Source: Piscibacillus salipiscarius JCM 13188
Lineage (GTDB): Bacteria; Bacillota; Bacilli; Bacillales; Alkalibacillaceae
Direction of reading: 5' to 3'
NCBI RefSeq assembly: GCF_001311865.1
Contig: NZ_BBCD01000002.1
Location: forward strand, 1-64,000
DNA length: 64,000 nucleotides
Position 1 is the first letter of the stretch; the number at the start of each line of letters is the position of its first letter. Shown here piece by piece: positions 62,098-64,000 of the stretch. A program made the translations under genes and the position numbers. The notes beneath the pieces are model-generated. The model was given only the letters and a program-made list of their open reading frames with translations. It was not told the DNA's origin and did no database searches.

Positions 62098-64000
62098 ATG
62101 GAAAAAGAAATCTTAAGTCTTTTACCTAATGTACATGAGAAAGAATCTATAACAATTGGTGTTTATGAAAATAACATGAACCCTATTGACGCTTATCCTG
62201 AGAAACGTGTAAAAGCATTGGTTAGTGAAGCAGAAAAAGCAAATACAAATATCTTTTTCTTTACTTCAAAGGATGTAGATATTGAAAGCGAGCAAATTCA
62301 CGGTGAGTTCTTTGAAGGTAATCAAAGAAACAAAATGATGTTTCCATTTCCAGATGTTATTCACAATATTTTTCCAAAAACAATCTACCAACAGACATTG
62401 ATTGAACGTAAACTGAGAAAGAAAATACCTTTTACATCATTTGTGTTTGGAGATAAATTTAATTTACCTAAAAAAATTGTTAAAAACAAAAAATACGCTG
62501 AGTTATTAGCTCCATTCAAAGTAGTAGATGAAGAATATATTGTCCATGAATTTTTAAGAGAAAACGAAAAAGCAGTTATAAAACCGATTCGCGGTGCTCG
62601 AGGTGAGAACATTTACTTCGTTCAAAAAAGGGAGATCGTTATAGAGTTACTGAAAGAAAAACACGGTCATTATGAATAGAGAAAAATTCTCTAATTTAAT
62701 TCATGAAAAAATTCTACCTAACAATTATATAGTACAAAAATATATTAATGCGCGTACAAAAAATGATGAACCTTTTGACTTTCGTGCTCATATGCAAAAG
62801 AATGGTGAAGGCAAATGGCAAATTACTAAAATCTATCCTAGAACCGGCAGCTCCAATAGTATTCAAATTGATCTAATTAAAGGTGGTAACCTTAGAGATA
62901 CAGAAGAGTTTTTAATAAACGAGTTTGGTGATTCAGAAGGAAAAAACTTGATAAGAAAATGAAGACTTTAGCTATGGATTTAGCTTTCCATATTGATAAA
63001 TTACATGGTCTTGCTATTGACGAAATGGGTTTAGATATAGCTATTGATGTAAACAGACGCTTTTGGCTTCACGAGGCAAACGTTGGTCCACAGACTTTTG
63101 CACACGAAGAAGAAAGAGCTGCAAATGTGATTGCGTATAGCAGATACCTAGCCAAAATAGAATATTCCATACAAATCATTTTAATGACAGAAGTTTGTTA
63201 AAAAATCAATTTAATGCGAACGAGTCTAATCTAGAATACTTTAAAACAGATGATAAAATAATGTTGGGGATTTTAGGAAACAAAAACAAGCAGATGATTT
63301 CATTTTAACGACAGCATATGTTGCCAATTATGATAATTTAAATTTATTTATTTCACACCAATTGATGTTGACTATGAAGAAATGCTGATTAGAGGAAAGT
63401 TTTTTGAAAATAATAAATGGATTGAAAAAGTCGTAAACTATCCTGACGTTATATATGATTGTCTGAACGGCACAGATAAAAACAATAATATATACGAAGA
63501 ATTTCAAAGTATACCTATTATGAACGAAACCTATGAATCAGACCTAAATACACTCAATATATATGAAGTATTAGCACAATCTAATTTTCCAAACGAGTAC
63601 TTATTACCATTCAAATCTGTGGATAAAGTTAAAGAAATTGTTAATTTTATTGAACAAAATAAAAAAGTAACATTACAACCGCGATTTAAGTCAAGTTCTA
63701 CACAACATTATTATATAGAAAAACTTGAAGCTCTTGAGTATTTAGTTATTGAAAACGGTAATGAAAAAAGGTACAACAAGCTAACATTAGAGCACTTTCT
63801 AAAAGAAGCTCTTAAAAAAGAACCAGTATTTCGTCATCAATAAATCTCTCAATAATGAGAGTAACAACTTTTTAAAGGTTCAACTAATTAATAACTCTGA
63901 TAACAAATGGGAAATTGCCAATCTTAGTCCTATCAGTCAAATGGGTGACATTGAATTTGTAACAGAGCTAAACTCAAAAATAAAATCACTTATGGGGATT
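62098..64000 (+). CDS. YheC/YheD-type ATP-grasp protein, apparently two tandem modules, truncated by window end (several frameshifts)
   Basis: The first module (to about 63150) has ITIGVYENNMNP, PFPDVIHNIFPK, KAVIKPIRGARGENIYFV, YIVQKYINARTKNDEPFDFRAHMQK and LDIAIDVNRRFWLHEANVGPQ, the order seen in YheC/YheD endospore-coat-associated ATP-grasp proteins. After a shift near 63155 the reading continues RIFHTNHFNDRSLLKNQF into a second module: KIMLGILGNKNKQ, GKFFENNKWIEKVVNYPDVIYDC, NEYLLPFKS, VTLQPRFKSSSTQHYYIEKLEAL, and WEIANLSPISQMGDIEF. Breaks lie near 62675, 62960, 63155, 63290, 63350 and 63835. ATP-grasp enzymes form peptide-like or ester bonds; the substrate is unknown. The very AT-rich composition differs from the housekeeping block. 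Confidence 0.7.

Overview
The window reads as chromosomal DNA of a low-GC, endospore-forming Firmicute of the Bacillaceae. The evidence is a long block with Bacillus subtilis-like gene order (clpP; crh-whiA-yvcK-rapZ-yvcI-trxB-yvcD; yvoF-ppaX-yvoD-lgt-hprK-yvlD-yvlB-uvrA-uvrB-minJ-ctpB-ftsX-ftsE-cccB-prfB-secA-hpf), bacillithiol genes (bshB2-yojF, ytxJ), AGGAGG-type ribosome binding sites, and CtsR-, Spx- and SigB-like promoter features. No rRNA, CRISPR array, transposase or prophage is visible. The species cannot be named from this sequence.

Layout. 0-9 kb: small accessory genes (isochorismatase-like hydrolase, nadE, a bacilliredoxin, an ECF sigma factor, an ArsR-SRPBCC-VOC operon, a membrane-anchored serine hydrolase, an SRPBCC-monooxygenase pair). 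Two of these operons share an 18-bp inverted-repeat operator. 9-15 kb: tRNA-Arg(CCG), clpP with a CtsR box, panF-yhdT, and the yojN-yojO pair (MoxR ATPase and VWA protein). 15-26.5 kb: an amino-acid catabolic island with a Na+/proline-type symporter, an ornithine cyclodeaminase-family enzyme, an FAD amine oxidase, a PucR-type regulator, a glutaryl-CoA-dehydrogenase-like gene behind a conditional-terminator leader, an IclR regulator, lysine 6-dehydrogenase, an aldehyde dehydrogenase and an aminotransferase. Together they suggest lysine/pipecolate breakdown through 2-aminoadipate to glutaryl-CoA. 26.8-61.6 kb: housekeeping genes, almost all on the minus strand, for carbon regulation (crh, hprK), redox (trxB), glycerol use (glpK-glpD), lipoprotein maturation (lgt), DNA repair (uvrAB), division and wall turnover (minJ, ctpB, an EnvC-like hydrolase, ftsEX), translation (prfB, hpf) and secretion (secA). 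61.8 kb to the end: a plus-strand YheC/YheD-type ATP-grasp gene that looks duplicated in tandem and runs off the window.

Sequence quality dominates the annotation. About thirty conserved genes, including essential ones (secA, prfB, trxB), are interrupted by single-base frameshifts. Most lie in A/T or G/C homopolymers, and usually restoring one base gives a full-length protein. I annotate these as single genes and read the breaks mainly as sequencing or assembly indels, not as pseudogenes. The exception that is certainly biological is the programmed +1 frameshift of prfB.

Non-coding features of interest are the leader at 20.09-20.21 kb, three dispersed copies of a ~113-123-bp element with terminal inverted repeats, and two unrelated arrays with a 21-bp period.
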